Positions 47,370 through 56,137 of a stretch of 64,000 nt of DNA are shown here, piece by piece. The DNA is from Magnetococcales bacterium (GTDB lineage: Bacteria; Pseudomonadota; Magnetococcia; Magnetococcales; Magnetaquicoccaceae). Positions within the stretch are counted from its first letter, which is position 1. Each line of letters begins with the position of its first letter. The position numbers and the translations under genes are program-made. The notes under the pieces were generated by a model. The model saw nothing but the letters and a program-made list of their open reading frames with translations. It was not told the DNA's origin and made no database searches. The stretch is from NCBI GenBank assembly GCA_015231915.1, contig JADGAR010000002.1, positions 1 to 64,000 of the forward strand. Direction: 5' to 3'.

Positions 47370-47897
47370 ATGAGCACACCGCTTTCACTCACGTTTGACG
47401 CCATTGAGTGCATTGACCAACTCAAAGCGGTTGGTGTTCCCGAAGATCAGGCCAAAAGACATGTGAAGATGCTGTCCATGGTTGTCATGCAGGTAGAAGC
47501 CCGCATGGAAGATATCGCGGCCAAGCGTGACAAGCAATCGGAAGAACGATTCGACTCCCTGGCAGATCGGAGTGAGCAACAAGTGAAAGGACGCCTGGAT
47601 GGCTTGGCCACCAGGCAGGAATTGGATATCCGACTGACCACCGTGGAAGCCAACCTGAGGCGGGACATCAAGGAGTTGGACGCCAGGATCGAAACCACAA
47701 AGGCCGAACTGAAACGGGACATCAAGGAACTCGAACTCCGCATGGTGATCAAAACGGGCGCCATGATCCTTGGTGGAATCGGCCTGCTTTTCGGACTCAT
47801 GCGGGCATGGCCCCTCCCCGTGCAGTATGTCCCCACCACCCAGGGGATGCACATGCCGATGCCATCTGGCCAGGGAGTGCCTGCCCCCTCCAGGTGA
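47370..47897 (+). CDS. DUF1640-like coiled-coil protein with C-terminal membrane helix
   Basis: 175 residues. The N-terminus (SLTFDAIECIDQLKAVGVPE, DQAKRHVKML) matches the CCDC90/DUF1640 family. A long coiled coil follows (KQSEERFDSLADRSEQQVKG, then Lys/Glu/Asp-rich heptads), and near the end a membrane helix (TGAMILGGIGLLFGLMRAWP) with a Pro/Met-rich tail. Related proteins sit in bacterial membranes and in mitochondria with unknown molecular role. A close paralogue lies at 54869; this one has an extra 18-residue coiled-coil segment. Confidence 0.8.
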   Translation: MSTPLSLTFDAIECIDQLKAVGVPEDQAKRHVKMLSMVVMQVEARMEDIAAKRDKQSEERFDSLADRSEQQVKGRLDGLATRQELDIRLTTVEANLRRDIKELDARIETTKAELKRDIKELELRMVIKTGAMILGGIGLLFGLMRAWPLPVQYVPTTQGMHMPMPSGQGVPAPSR

Positions 47898-47915
47898 TGA
47901 TCACCCCTGCGTGAT

Positions 47916-48494
47916 TCAGCGGATCACCGATCCCGCCAGGATCAGAAACATCGCGCCGCACGCCGCCCCCAGCCAGAGGGCACGCGCCAGGGGCAGGCCG
48001 AAGATCGAACGCAGACCGGCAGCGGTGAACAGGCTCTCGGCGGCCACGATGGTCACATGCCAGGGGACGATCACCTCCGGCCCGCCGAAACCCAGCATGA
48101 TGAGAAAACTGTCCACACACAGACTGGGCAGCCAGGGACCGAAAAAACAAAAACCGATCAATGTCCAGGCCCGGCGCATGGTCAGGGGGCTGATGACCGC
48201 CCAGGAAGCCCCATGCACATGGACTACATAGGCCATGATGGTGATGATCAGCAGGCCGTATGGCCCGTACAGAAAAATCTCGAAATAGCGGTAGGTGTCG
48301 GGGTCGATGCCGAACGGCACCGGCAGGAGCATGGCGCTGCGCTCCCGATAGAGGGTCACCATGGTGGTCAAGGCCGTGGATTCCCAACGGATGCATTGCA
48401 GAACGAATGCCCAGCGAAAGAGGTCATAGGCGCGCAGCCGGGTGAACAACCCCTCCGGCATGAAGAGAATGAAAAACAGCAGATTCCGGATCAT
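47916..48494 (-). CDS. Multi-pass inner-membrane protein, possibly Yip1-like
   Basis: 192 residues from the ATG at 48492-48494, which overlaps the stop of the cNMP-binding gene. About five hydrophobic segments (for example YGLLIITIMAYVVHVHG, LIGFCFFGPWLPSLCVD, FLIMLGF, LWLGAACGAMFLILAG). The start MIRNLLFFILFMPEGLFTRL and the spacing of helices recall Yip1-domain proteins; I am not certain. Last gene of a coupled four-gene unit. Confidence 0.65.
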   Translation of the reverse strand: MIRNLLFFILFMPEGLFTRLRAYDLFRWAFVLQCIRWESTALTTMVTLYRERSAMLLPVPFGIDPDTYRYFEIFLYGPYGLLIITIMAYVVHVHGASWAVISPLTMRRAWTLIGFCFFGPWLPSLCVDSFLIMLGFGGPEVIVPWHVTIVAAESLFTAAGLRSIFGLPLARALWLGAACGAMFLILAGSVIR

Positions 48495-48901
48495 GTCCCG
48501 GACCGCTCCCGCAACACCCCGCGCAACCGCACCACCTCGGCCAACAGCAGGCGTATCCGCTCCGCCATCTTCACCATGATGCGCAGGCTGAAGGAAGGAT
48601 CCTCCCCCAGCCAACGCAGAAAACCGCGCTTGTCCACGGACATGACCCGCACCGGCCCCAGCGCCCGCACCGTGGCCACGCGCGGAAAGTCGGCGAACAT
48701 GGCCATCTCGCCGAAAAAGGCATCCTTTTCCATCACCGCCAGACGAAAGGGGGTGGCGCTGCCGTCATCCACCAGCACCTCGACCCGGCCCTCCAGGATC
48801 ACGTACAGGCAATCCCCCTGCTCCCCCTCGCGCAGGATCACCTCGCCATCGGCGAACTCTTTGCCCAGGACGGGTTTTTCGTCATGAAACAACAGGCTCA
48901 T
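48491..48901 (-). CDS. Cyclic nucleotide-binding domain protein
   Basis: 136 residues, a single Crp-like beta-roll: EFADGEVILREGEQGDCLYV, ILEGRVEV, DAFFGEMAMFADFPRVATVR. FFGEMAMF...PRVATV is the phosphate-binding cassette. There is no DNA-binding domain, so it should act by protein contact. Start and stop overlap the neighbouring genes, suggesting it senses cAMP or cGMP for this operon's flavoprotein or membrane protein. Confidence 0.88.
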   Translation of the reverse strand: MSLLFHDEKPVLGKEFADGEVILREGEQGDCLYVILEGRVEVLVDDGSATPFRLAVMEKDAFFGEMAMFADFPRVATVRALGPVRVMSVDKRGFLRWLGEDPSFSLRIMVKMAERIRLLLAEVVRLRGVLRERSGT

Positions 48902-50268
48902 GCTCGACTCCGCAAAAAGACCGCCCGCAAAAAGGCCATGCCCAGGCGATACATGTTCAAAGGATGGGCCGCACGCCGGAAAATGTCGATGTAGGTCGCG
49001 CTGCCGGTAAACGTATCCCACAAGGCAGAGCCGAGGCGACGAGGATCCGCCGGGTCCTGCTGTTCGGCGTCCACCACGGCCAGCATGGCCTTGCGGAACG
49101 GCGGGACATGACGCATCAGGCCGTCCATGGAAAACATCAAATGGCCCAACAGGTTGTCCCGATCCAGACGGCGGCAGGCCGGCCAGTAGCCCTGGCGGAA
49201 ATCCTCCGCGCCGACGCCGCGCGTCATCACGGTGAGGGCGCACGCCTTGGCCATGCGATAGGCGGCACCAATGCCATCCTTGTAAAGCCGCGAAGAGGCG
49301 CAATCCCCCACCAGGACCACCCGGTCGGCAAACGGTTGATGGGGAGCGCCCAGGTTGATGCGCGGCTGACAATGGCAAGGCCGCACCGGGGTTTGCCAAC
49401 CCACGGGCAGCAACGCCTGCATCTCCGGAGAACGCAAAACCTGATCGGCCAACGCTTCGTCCACATCCTGGCCCAGGATGATCAATGTGGCGTAATGCCC
49501 CTTGGGGGTCAAGGCCGCGAATTTCAGACGCGGGATGTTCAACAGGAAGACATGCATGGCATTGCCGAGCCGGCGATGGACCTCCTCGTCCCCCATATAG
49601 AGTTCCCCGATCCAGGCCCGGTCGCTGGGGGGCGGACGGTAGCCGAACGCCAGATCGTCGAACAGCTTGACCCCGGAGCCGTTGAGGCCCACGCACCCCA
49701 CCAGCAGATCATACGGCCCCTCCTGCAGGAGTTCCCCTTCCCCTCTGCGGGGCGCGCCCCGTTCGGGTTGCAGGAACAGCAAAAGCCTGTTGCCGGCATC
49801 CCGGGCGAGACCCCGCACCCGGCGCGGAACATGGCGCGCCCCTGCCCCCTTGGCCAGTTCCAACAGATGGCGGTCGAAGCTGAGCCACGGCAGGGGTTGC
49901 TGACTCTCCGCGCCTGCCGGGCCAGCGCCGCGAAAGATCGAGGCGATGCGCATCTCGTCGCGCCCGGGACGGATGGCCACCGACCCGGACCCGGTATGCA
50001 GCACGTAGGAGTCGATGGCGTCCAGCAGCACCTCCCTGGGCAACTGGATCCCCTCCGTGGCCATTTTCTGCATGAGGGACTCGGAGATCACCCCGCCGCA
50101 CATGTTGCACCCCGGCGGGCCGGTCAGGGAGAAGTCACGCGGCTCGAAGATCTCCACCTGCAGCGTCTGCCCCATCTCCCTGGCCAGCCTGAGCAGAAAG
50201 AAGGCGGTCAGCGAACCGGCGGGACCACCGCCGATGATGGCCACGCGGGCGTAATTTTCCAATTCCAC
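48898..50268 (-). CDS. FAD-dependent oxidoreductase of geranylgeranyl-reductase type
   Basis: 456 residues from a GTG at 50266-50268, two bases after the hydrolase stop. N-terminal FAD fold VAIIGGGPAGSLTAFFLLRL, then GPPGCNMCGGVISESLMQ, a Cys motif typical of this flavoprotein group, and the second FAD contact DRVVLVGDCASSRLYKDGIG. Relatives reduce isoprenoid chains or act on lipids. Substrate unknown. Its 3' end overlaps the cNMP-binding gene. Confidence 0.85.
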   Translation of the reverse strand: MELENYARVAIIGGGPAGSLTAFFLLRLAREMGQTLQVEIFEPRDFSLTGPPGCNMCGGVISESLMQKMATEGIQLPREVLLDAIDSYVLHTGSGSVAIRPGRDEMRIASIFRGAGPAGAESQQPLPWLSFDRHLLELAKGAGARHVPRRVRGLARDAGNRLLLFLQPERGAPRRGEGELLQEGPYDLLVGCVGLNGSGVKLFDDLAFGYRPPPSDRAWIGELYMGDEEVHRRLGNAMHVFLLNIPRLKFAALTPKGHYATLIILGQDVDEALADQVLRSPEMQALLPVGWQTPVRPCHCQPRINLGAPHQPFADRVVLVGDCASSRLYKDGIGAAYRMAKACALTVMTRGVGAEDFRQGYWPACRRLDRDNLLGHLMFSMDGLMRHVPPFRKAMLAVVDAEQQDPADPRRLGSALWDTFTGSATYIDIFRRAAHPLNMYRLGMAFLRAVFLRSRA

Positions 50269-50270
50269 GG

Positions 50271-51212
50271 CTATTGTCCCCGACGGGCCATGCGCTTTTT
50301 CCAGAGGGCCAGGCCCTGGGCATTGAGCGTCATGTCCTCGCGCAGCCAGGCCAGGGTCTGGTCGGCGCCACCGAGTTGGGCCATGCGTTCGCGGGTCAGG
50401 GCCGTCAAGGCGGCGACCCACGCCTCCTGGGGGAGGGATTCGTCCAGGGTCATGGCCAGATCCCGGTAGCGCGCCACCATCTCCTCCAGATCCCCGACCA
50501 GGGCATCGCTCCAGGGCAGGGGACCGAAATGGGTCAGGCAGAGCCATTCCGGACGCAAGTCCGCCAACCGGCGCACCGAGGCGACATACTGTTCGGGATC
50601 GAACTGGGTGGGGGTGGTGGCGGGAAAAAGGAAGGGTCGATCGCCTGCGGCGCACGCCGGATAGGCGATGCCGCAGGCATCGCCGGAAAAGAGGCAGCGG
50701 GAGGCTTCGTCCCAGACGCACAGGTGATTCAGGCTGTGACCAGGGGTATGCAACAGGGTCAATCGACGCTCCCCGAGCCGGAAGCACTCCCCGTCCGGGA
50801 CGGCATCGATGCGCGCCGGATCCACCGGCACGGCCCCGGCCAGGGTGGCCAGGAAAAGCGCCTCTCCATAGACCTCCATGGCCCCCGCGACCAGCCGGGA
50901 GGGGTCGGTCAGATGGGCCACCCCCGCCGGATGGGTCAGCAGCCGGGCATTGGGGAGATGGTGCAGCAACGCCCCTGCCCCACCCGCGTGATCCAGATGG
51001 ACATGGGTGACGATGACCGCCTCCACGGCGTCCGGGGCGAGGGCCTTCGCCCGCAGACACGCCAGCAGCCTGGGGACGGAGGGCAGCGGGCCGGTCTCCA
51101 CGAAAACGGCCCGCTCCCCCTCCCGGATCAGCCAGGCGGCGGCGAAACCGGGACGCACGTAGCCGACATCGATACAGGTGACACCGGCATGGATTTCCTG
51201 GTATCCTGACAT
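50271..51212 (-). CDS. Metallo-beta-lactamase-fold hydrolase
   Basis: 313 residues. The metal site is complete: THVHLDHAGGAGAL, the His in LLHTPGHSLNHL, and the Asp in LFSGDACGIAY, with LTHFGPLP as the last His. This group includes thioesterases, glyoxalase-II-like and lactonase-like enzymes. It is the first gene of a tight unit with the flavoprotein, the cNMP-binding protein and the membrane protein. Confidence 0.9.
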   Translation of the reverse strand: MSGYQEIHAGVTCIDVGYVRPGFAAAWLIREGERAVFVETGPLPSVPRLLACLRAKALAPDAVEAVIVTHVHLDHAGGAGALLHHLPNARLLTHPAGVAHLTDPSRLVAGAMEVYGEALFLATLAGAVPVDPARIDAVPDGECFRLGERRLTLLHTPGHSLNHLCVWDEASRCLFSGDACGIAYPACAAGDRPFLFPATTPTQFDPEQYVASVRRLADLRPEWLCLTHFGPLPWSDALVGDLEEMVARYRDLAMTLDESLPQEAWVAALTALTRERMAQLGGADQTLAWLREDMTLNAQGLALWKKRMARRGQ

Positions 51213-51256
51213 ATCGAAAAACGAACGACTCCTTTTTGAGGGCCAACGAGCGCCGA

Positions 51257-51790
51257 ATGACGATGCTCAAACTGGAATCCAGAACCGCCGAAGGCCCGCG
51301 CCGGTTGCTCCGCGCCCTGGGACGGCTCGCGGAACCGCTGGCGGATGCCGTGCGGGAGAGATGGCCCGCACGCACCCCGGAGCGGGAGAGCCGCTGGCCC
51401 CGGTTTTCCTTTCGCCTGGCCATCTCCCGCAAGGGGGCGATCCGCGCCTGGCTGCTGGGCAGGATGGCGCCCCCCATCCCGGAAACGGAGGCAGAGGCCC
51501 TGGCACTCTATGCCAAAACGGGCGAGCGACGCAAGCCCGCGCCCGCGCGACGCGGCTGGCGCGACCCCCAGGAGAACTCTCCCGCCTGGCGCGTGGAACT
51601 GAGCCAGGCCGGCCAACTGGCCGGAGGGGCTTATGCGAGCGTCGTGGCCGCACCCGGAGAGATGGACCGTTTCGTGGAACGGATCCGGCTGGCCAAGCGG
51701 GACGGATACTTTCAGGCCGAGACGTTCCAACAGGCGCGCCGGCTGTTGCGCCGCGCCGAGGAGGTCACACCCGCGCCTGCGTCGGAGTGA
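51257..51790 (+). CDS. Hypothetical protein
   Basis: 177 residues if the ATG at 51257 is used; a TTG at 51236 would add seven. Very rich in Arg, Ala and Glu, without membrane segments or a known motif (SFRLAISRKGAIRAWLLGRM; MDRFVERIRLAKRDGYFQAE). Divergent from the hydrolase gene; its 3' end overlaps the convergent gene at 51765 by 26 bp. Confidence 0.5.
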   Translation: MTMLKLESRTAEGPRRLLRALGRLAEPLADAVRERWPARTPERESRWPRFSFRLAISRKGAIRAWLLGRMAPPIPETEAEALALYAKTGERRKPAPARRGWRDPQENSPAWRVELSQAGQLAGGAYASVVAAPGEMDRFVERIRLAKRDGYFQAETFQQARRLLRRAEEVTPAPASE

Positions 51791-52247
51791 ACCTGCCCAC
51801 CTCCTGTTGCAGAAGCGTGTTGAACTCCGCAGCGGACAGCCTGCCTTCGGACTCCACCACGAGCAGGCGGTCCCAGGTTTCGAGGGGAGCGCCCATCCAG
51901 AGATGGAAGAACCACTCCTGCTGACGCCAGTGCCGCACGCGGGGGACCGCGCCATGGATGAGGCCATCCACCAGACGGTGCAGATTGTCCGGTTCGGACA
52001 AGGGCACGCGGCTCACCAAATGACTTTTGCGCAGACGCGGATTCCAGTAAGCTACCACGGCGATGGGCAAGGTCGCGGAGAGACTCTGGAAAATCGCGTC
52101 GGCCAGTTCCTCTTCCCATGGCGGGGCGCAGGGCGCCTCCTGATGGCGGGATTCGGAACCGGCAAACCGGCTCGCCAGTTCCAGCGCGGATTGCGCGTCC
52201 CGCTGCGGGAGTTCGGAAAGAGAGATCATGTCCATGTGCCCTGTCAA
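51765..52247 (-). CDS. Hypothetical protein
   Basis: 160 residues; an inner ATG (MISLSEL) is also possible. Soluble, with segments IAVVAYWNPRLRKSHLVSRV, DNLHRLVDGLIHGAVPRVRH and EWFFHLWMGAPLETWDRLLV. No family recognised and no signal peptide. It is divergent from lolA and overlaps the end of the opposite gene. Confidence 0.6.
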   Translation of the reverse strand: MTGHMDMISLSELPQRDAQSALELASRFAGSESRHQEAPCAPPWEEELADAIFQSLSATLPIAVVAYWNPRLRKSHLVSRVPLSEPDNLHRLVDGLIHGAVPRVRHWRQQEWFFHLWMGAPLETWDRLLVVESEGRLSAAEFNTLLQQEVGRFTPTQARV

Positions 52248-52309
52248 GGTGCTGGTTGCGGACGTCGGAAGCCATTCCGGTATAAACCACTATTAACGAA
52301 GCGAAATTC

Positions 52310-53002
52310 ATGCCAAAATCAACACGATCGATTTACGGAATTCTGGGCCTGGCGTTGGCGCTCTGGCTGGGGTGTGGAAGCGGCACCACGAGCGCAACGG
52401 CTGCCGAAAAACCCCCCATGCCCCCGGAAGTGCAACGCCTGCAAGCCTTTTTGGACAAGCTGAAGAGTTTGCGGGCGGATTTTGTCCAGCACATGCCGGA
52501 TGCTGCGGGGGATCAACCCCGGGAAAGTCGCGGTCAATTTTCCGCCGCTCGTCCGGGGCGATTCCGTTGGGATTACACCGCGCCCTACGAACAACTCATC
52601 CTGGCGGACGGCGAGACGGTGTGGTTCTACGAACCCGATCTCAAGCAGGTGACCCGCTCGCCCGCAGGCCGTTTGGAGAAGACCCCGGCAGGATTCCTCA
52701 CCTCCGGCAAGCGACTGGAGGAGAGCTTCACCTGGGAGGTGAAACCCGGCCCGGATCCGAAACTGCCGGCAGTGGAGTTGCGTCCCTTGCAGGAAGGCTC
52801 GGTCAAGCGGATTTCGATCACGCTGTGGCCGGATCGGGAGGAGATCCGGGATTTCATCGTGGAGGATTCGTTGCAACACCGCTCCCTGTTCACCTTCCAG
52901 AACTGGCAGCCCAATGCCGCGATTCCGGCGGAACGGTTCCGGTTCGTGGTGCCCAAGGGGGTGGACGTGATCGAACACAAAGAGATGAACGAACAACCAT
53001 AG
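52310..53002 (+). CDS. lolA: Outer-membrane lipoprotein carrier LolA
   Basis: 230 residues with a Sec signal (about 1-31, ending SATAA). Periplasmic shuttle that takes lipoproteins from LolCDE to the outer membrane. Family marks: LKSLRADFVQHM, GQFSAARPGRFRWDYTAPYE, LILADGETVWFYEPDLKQVT and FRFVVPKGVDVIE near the end. Its presence shows a diderm cell. YajQ follows after 9 bp. Confidence 0.9.
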   Translation: MPKSTRSIYGILGLALALWLGCGSGTTSATAAEKPPMPPEVQRLQAFLDKLKSLRADFVQHMPDAAGDQPRESRGQFSAARPGRFRWDYTAPYEQLILADGETVWFYEPDLKQVTRSPAGRLEKTPAGFLTSGKRLEESFTWEVKPGPDPKLPAVELRPLQEGSVKRISITLWPDREEIRDFIVEDSLQHRSLFTFQNWQPNAAIPAERFRFVVPKGVDVIEHKEMNEQP

Positions 53003-53011
53003 GAGAGAGAC

Positions 53012-53497
53012 ATGCCTTCTTTTGACGTGGTGTCCGAGGTGGACATGCAGGAAGTGGACAATGCCCTCGGCCAGGTGACCAAGGAGATCGCCACCCGCTA
53101 CGACTTTCGCGGGTCGAAATGCAAGGTGGAGCGGGAAGAGGCGGTCATCAAGGTGCATGCCGACGACGACTACAAGCTCAACCAGGTGCTGGAGGTGCTG
53201 CGCGAGAAGCTGACCAGGCGCAAGGTGGAGATCAAGGTGCTGGAGTACGGCACGGTGGAGACCGCCTCCGGGGGGACGAAGCGTCAGCAGATCACGGTGC
53301 GACAGGGGGTGAACGCCGACCTGGCGAAAAAGATCGTGGCCGGGATCAAGACCAGCAAGCTGAAAGTGCAGGCGGCGATTCAGGGGGAGCAGGTGCGGGT
53401 GACGGGCAAGCAGCGGGACGACCTGCAGGCGGCCATCACCCACATCAAGGGGGCGGGTTACGACCTGCCGTTGCAATTCATCAACTTCCGGGAGTAG
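53012..53497 (+). CDS. yajQ: YajQ-family nucleotide-binding protein
   Basis: 161 residues, usual length. MPSFDVVSEVDMQEVDNALG, RYDFRGSKCKVE, the repeat VLREKLTRRKVEIKVL and the end YDLPLQFINFRE are diagnostic. Some homologues bind cyclic-di-GMP and affect transcription. That fits the c-di-GMP-rich gene content, but binding here is not shown. Lies between lolA and rimO. Confidence 0.95.
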   Translation: MPSFDVVSEVDMQEVDNALGQVTKEIATRYDFRGSKCKVEREEAVIKVHADDDYKLNQVLEVLREKLTRRKVEIKVLEYGTVETASGGTKRQQITVRQGVNADLAKKIVAGIKTSKLKVQAAIQGEQVRVTGKQRDDLQAAITHIKGAGYDLPLQFINFRE

Positions 53498-53501
53498 GCA
53501 A

Positions 53502-54851
53502 TTGCGCGGCAAGGGCAGGCAGTTGGCGAAGAGGAAATTGCGGGTCGGGCTGCTGGCGTTGGGGTGTCCCAAGAACGTGGTGGACGCGGAACGGCTGCTG
53601 GGCCGTTTTCTGGAGGGGGGCTACGAACCCACCACGGATCCGGCGCAGGCCGACCTGCTGGTGGTGAACACTTGCGGCTTCAAGGCCGACGCCGAGGCGG
53701 AGTCCCGGGAGGTGATCCGGGAGATGGCGGCCATCAAGGCGGCCCATCCCGGCAAGCGGCTGGTGGTGACGGGGTGTCTGGCGCAGCGTTACGGGGAGCG
53801 GTTGCGGGAGGAGATGCCGGCCATCGACGTGTTGCTGGGGACCACCGGGCACGACCGTCTGCTGGAGCTGGTCCAGGCCCCCTCTCCCGCCATGCCGGAG
53901 GCGGATTTCGGCACTGCCTCGGAGCGGGCGCCACGGATCATCACCACCCTGCCCCACACCGCCTATCTGAAGATCGCGGAGGGGTGCGGCAATCCGTGTT
54001 CGTTTTGCATCATTCCCAGGCTGCGCGGCCCGTTCCGTTCCCGCCCTCTGGACGAGGTGGTCGGGGAGGCCAGGGCGTTGGCCGACGGCGGGGTCCGGGA
54101 GTTGCAGGTGGTCTCCCAGGACACGACGCTCTATGGTCGGGATCTGCGCCCCCGTATCGATCTGACGACCTTGCTGAACCGGCTGACGACCATTAAGAAA
54201 ATCCGCTGGATCCGGCTGTTGTACCTCTACCCCACCCTGATCACCGACGCCCTGCTGGATCACATCGCCGCTTCGGAAAAGGTGCTGCCTTATTTCGACC
54301 TTCCCTTGCAGCATGCCCATGACGCCGTGCTGCAACGCATGCAACGGGCCGAGCGGGAGCGGGATCTGCTGGATTTGGTGACGCGCATCCGCGCCCGCAT
54401 GCCGGAGGCGACCCTGCGTGCGGTCTTCATCACCGGTTTTCCCGGTGAGAGCGAAGAGGAGTTTCAATGCCTGTATGACTTCGTGGCCAAGGTTCGTTTC
54501 GATCATGTCGGGGTGTTCCCCTATTCCGACGAACCGGAGGCCGCCTCGTATCAACTCCCCGGCAAGATCCCATCCGAGATGGCGGAGGAGCGCCGGGGCC
54601 GGCTGATGGCATTGCAGCAGACGATCAGCCGGGAGAAGCTGGCCACCCTGGTGGGCCGGACCCTCCCGGTGCTGGTGGACGACGACAAGAGCGGTCGCAC
54701 CCGTGGCCAGGCCCTGGAGATCGATGGATTCACCCATTTGCAGGGCCACATCCCGCGTCCCGGCTCCATCGTACCGGTCAGGATCACCCGGGCGGACGAG
54801 TATGATCTGCATGGCAAGGTGTATAGTACCACCATACATAACATTAGCTGA
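53502..54851 (+). CDS. rimO: Ribosomal protein S12 methylthiotransferase RimO
   Basis: 449 residues from a TTG at 53502, seven bases after GGGAG; no ATG is in frame near the start. N-terminal UPF0004 domain (LGCPKNVVDAE, VVNTCGF, VTGCLAQRYGE) binds one Fe-S cluster; the radical SAM centre is CGNPCSFCIIP (C-x3-C-x2-C); the C-terminal TRAM domain has GRTLPVLVDD. The enzyme adds a methylthio group to an Asp of S12. Confidence 0.95.
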   Translation: MRGKGRQLAKRKLRVGLLALGCPKNVVDAERLLGRFLEGGYEPTTDPAQADLLVVNTCGFKADAEAESREVIREMAAIKAAHPGKRLVVTGCLAQRYGERLREEMPAIDVLLGTTGHDRLLELVQAPSPAMPEADFGTASERAPRIITTLPHTAYLKIAEGCGNPCSFCIIPRLRGPFRSRPLDEVVGEARALADGGVRELQVVSQDTTLYGRDLRPRIDLTTLLNRLTTIKKIRWIRLLYLYPTLITDALLDHIAASEKVLPYFDLPLQHAHDAVLQRMQRAERERDLLDLVTRIRARMPEATLRAVFITGFPGESEEEFQCLYDFVAKVRFDHVGVFPYSDEPEAASYQLPGKIPSEMAEERRGRLMALQQTISREKLATLVGRTLPVLVDDDKSGRTRGQALEIDGFTHLQGHIPRPGSIVPVRITRADEYDLHGKVYSTTIHNIS

Positions 54852-54868
54852 TTAAAGTCGCATACACC

Positions 54869-55342
54869 TCACCTGGAGGGGGCAGGTACTCCTTGACCAA
54901 GGGCAGGCATGCGCATCTCCTGACCGGGAGGGACATACTGCACGGGGAGGGGCCATGCCCGCATGAGTCCAATAAGCAGGCCGATCCCGCCAAGGATCAT
55001 GGCACCCATCTTGATCACCATGCGAAGTTCCAGTTCCTTCATGTCTCTTTTCAGGTTGGCTTCCGTGGCGGCCAGGCGGGCGTCCAGTTCCTGCCTGGTG
55101 GCCAAGCCGTCCAACCGGCCTTTCACCTGCTGCTCGTTTCGATCCGCCAGAGAGTCGAACCGTTCTGCTGTCTCCTTTTCGCGCTTGGCTGCGAGATCAT
55201 CCACCCGGCTATCCATCTGCCGAACAATGGCGGTCAACACCTTCACATGACCCTTTGCCTGCTCTTCCGGGACGCCGGAAGCCTTCAACTGTTCTATGAA
55301 TTCAAGGGCGTCGAAAGCGAGTGATAACGATGGTGTGGCCAT
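54869..55342 (-). CDS. DUF1640-like coiled-coil protein, paralogue 2
   Basis: 157 residues from the ATG at 55340-55342, behind CCAGGAGGAAAC. Nearly the same layout as the protein at 47370: LSLAFDALEFIEQLKASGVP, coiled coil with KETAERFDSLADRNEQQVKG, membrane helix MGAMILGGIGLLIGLMRAWP and the identical ending GQGVPAPSR, minus one 18-residue heptad block. Convergent with rimO. Confidence 0.8.
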   Translation of the reverse strand: MATPSLSLAFDALEFIEQLKASGVPEEQAKGHVKVLTAIVRQMDSRVDDLAAKREKETAERFDSLADRNEQQVKGRLDGLATRQELDARLAATEANLKRDMKELELRMVIKMGAMILGGIGLLIGLMRAWPLPVQYVPPGQEMRMPALGQGVPAPSR

Positions 55343-55426
55343 GGTGTTTCCTCCTGGCAGGCGGTACGCAGTTACAGAATACTCTATCCGATCCGGGTCG
55401 ATCCCGTCCATAGGAATGATGCTGTC
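55343..55426 (-). promoter_or_regulatory. Leader shared by the two DUF1640-like genes, copy 2
   Basis: On the minus strand this matches 47286-47369: ctatggacgggatcgacc, ggatcggata and gccaggaggaaac are shared at the same distance from the ATG. Retention of about 84 bp suggests common regulation of both paralogues, or a recent duplication that took the leader along. Confidence 0.6.
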
Positions 55427-55628
55427 GTTCCGTGATTCCGGCCAAGAGGCTACGGGCGAATGGTGTCAAGCGTTCTCATGTCCCTGAGGATGATGTGGAT
55501 CCATGTATCGTGGCATCCCGATGTATCCAGAACGCTCTTTCTTCCCCACCTGTCAGGAAAATGTCAGGCAACCGGGTTAAGCTGACCCTCACGGCTCAAC
55601 CCTTATTGCCGCGCCATGGAGGTGCCCC

Positions 55629-56126
55629 ATGCCCATATCCGGTCGTTCATTCGCTCCACTGCTCATCGCCCTGCTGACCTGGCTGCCCGCAGCCCACGCG
55701 CAGGAACCGCCGCCCCGGACCAAGAACGGAACGGTGTACGTGCCGGTCTACTCCTCGGTATGGCACGGCAATCTCAACGACCGGGGCAATCCGGAAAAAG
55801 CCCTGCTCTCGGTCATGCTCAGCGTGCGCAATACCGATTCGCGCCATGCCATGACCATCACGTCGGTGCGCTACCACGATTCGGATGGCCGCCTGCTGCG
55901 CGACTACCTCGAACAACCGCGCTCCCTGCCACCCATCTCCTCGCAAGCCTTCTTCGTGGAAAACCGGGAGACCAGAGGCGGGGCCGGCGCCAGTTTCCTC
56001 GTCTCCTGGCGGGCCGAACAGCCGATCAACCAGCCCATCATCGAATCGGTGCATGTCTATCACTGGGGCACACAGGCACAGGCATTCACCAGCCGGGGAC
56101 AACCGATCCAGTCCGACGATCCATAA
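55629..56126 (+). CDS. DUF3124 domain exported protein
   Basis: 165 residues with a signal peptide (about 1-24, ending AAHA). The DUF3124 pattern is clear: GTVYVPVYSSVWHG, LLSVMLSVRNTDSRHAMTIT, VRYHDSDGRLLRDYL, GGAGASFLVSWRAEQPINQP and SVHVYHWGTQAQAFTSRG. Function unknown; periplasmic or membrane-tethered. It opens the same-strand run into trkA, 11 bp downstream. Confidence 0.85.
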   Translation: MPISGRSFAPLLIALLTWLPAAHAQEPPPRTKNGTVYVPVYSSVWHGNLNDRGNPEKALLSVMLSVRNTDSRHAMTITSVRYHDSDGRLLRDYLEQPRSLPPISSQAFFVENRETRGGAGASFLVSWRAEQPINQPIIESVHVYHWGTQAQAFTSRGQPIQSDDP

Positions 56127-56137
56127 AAGGAACCGCC

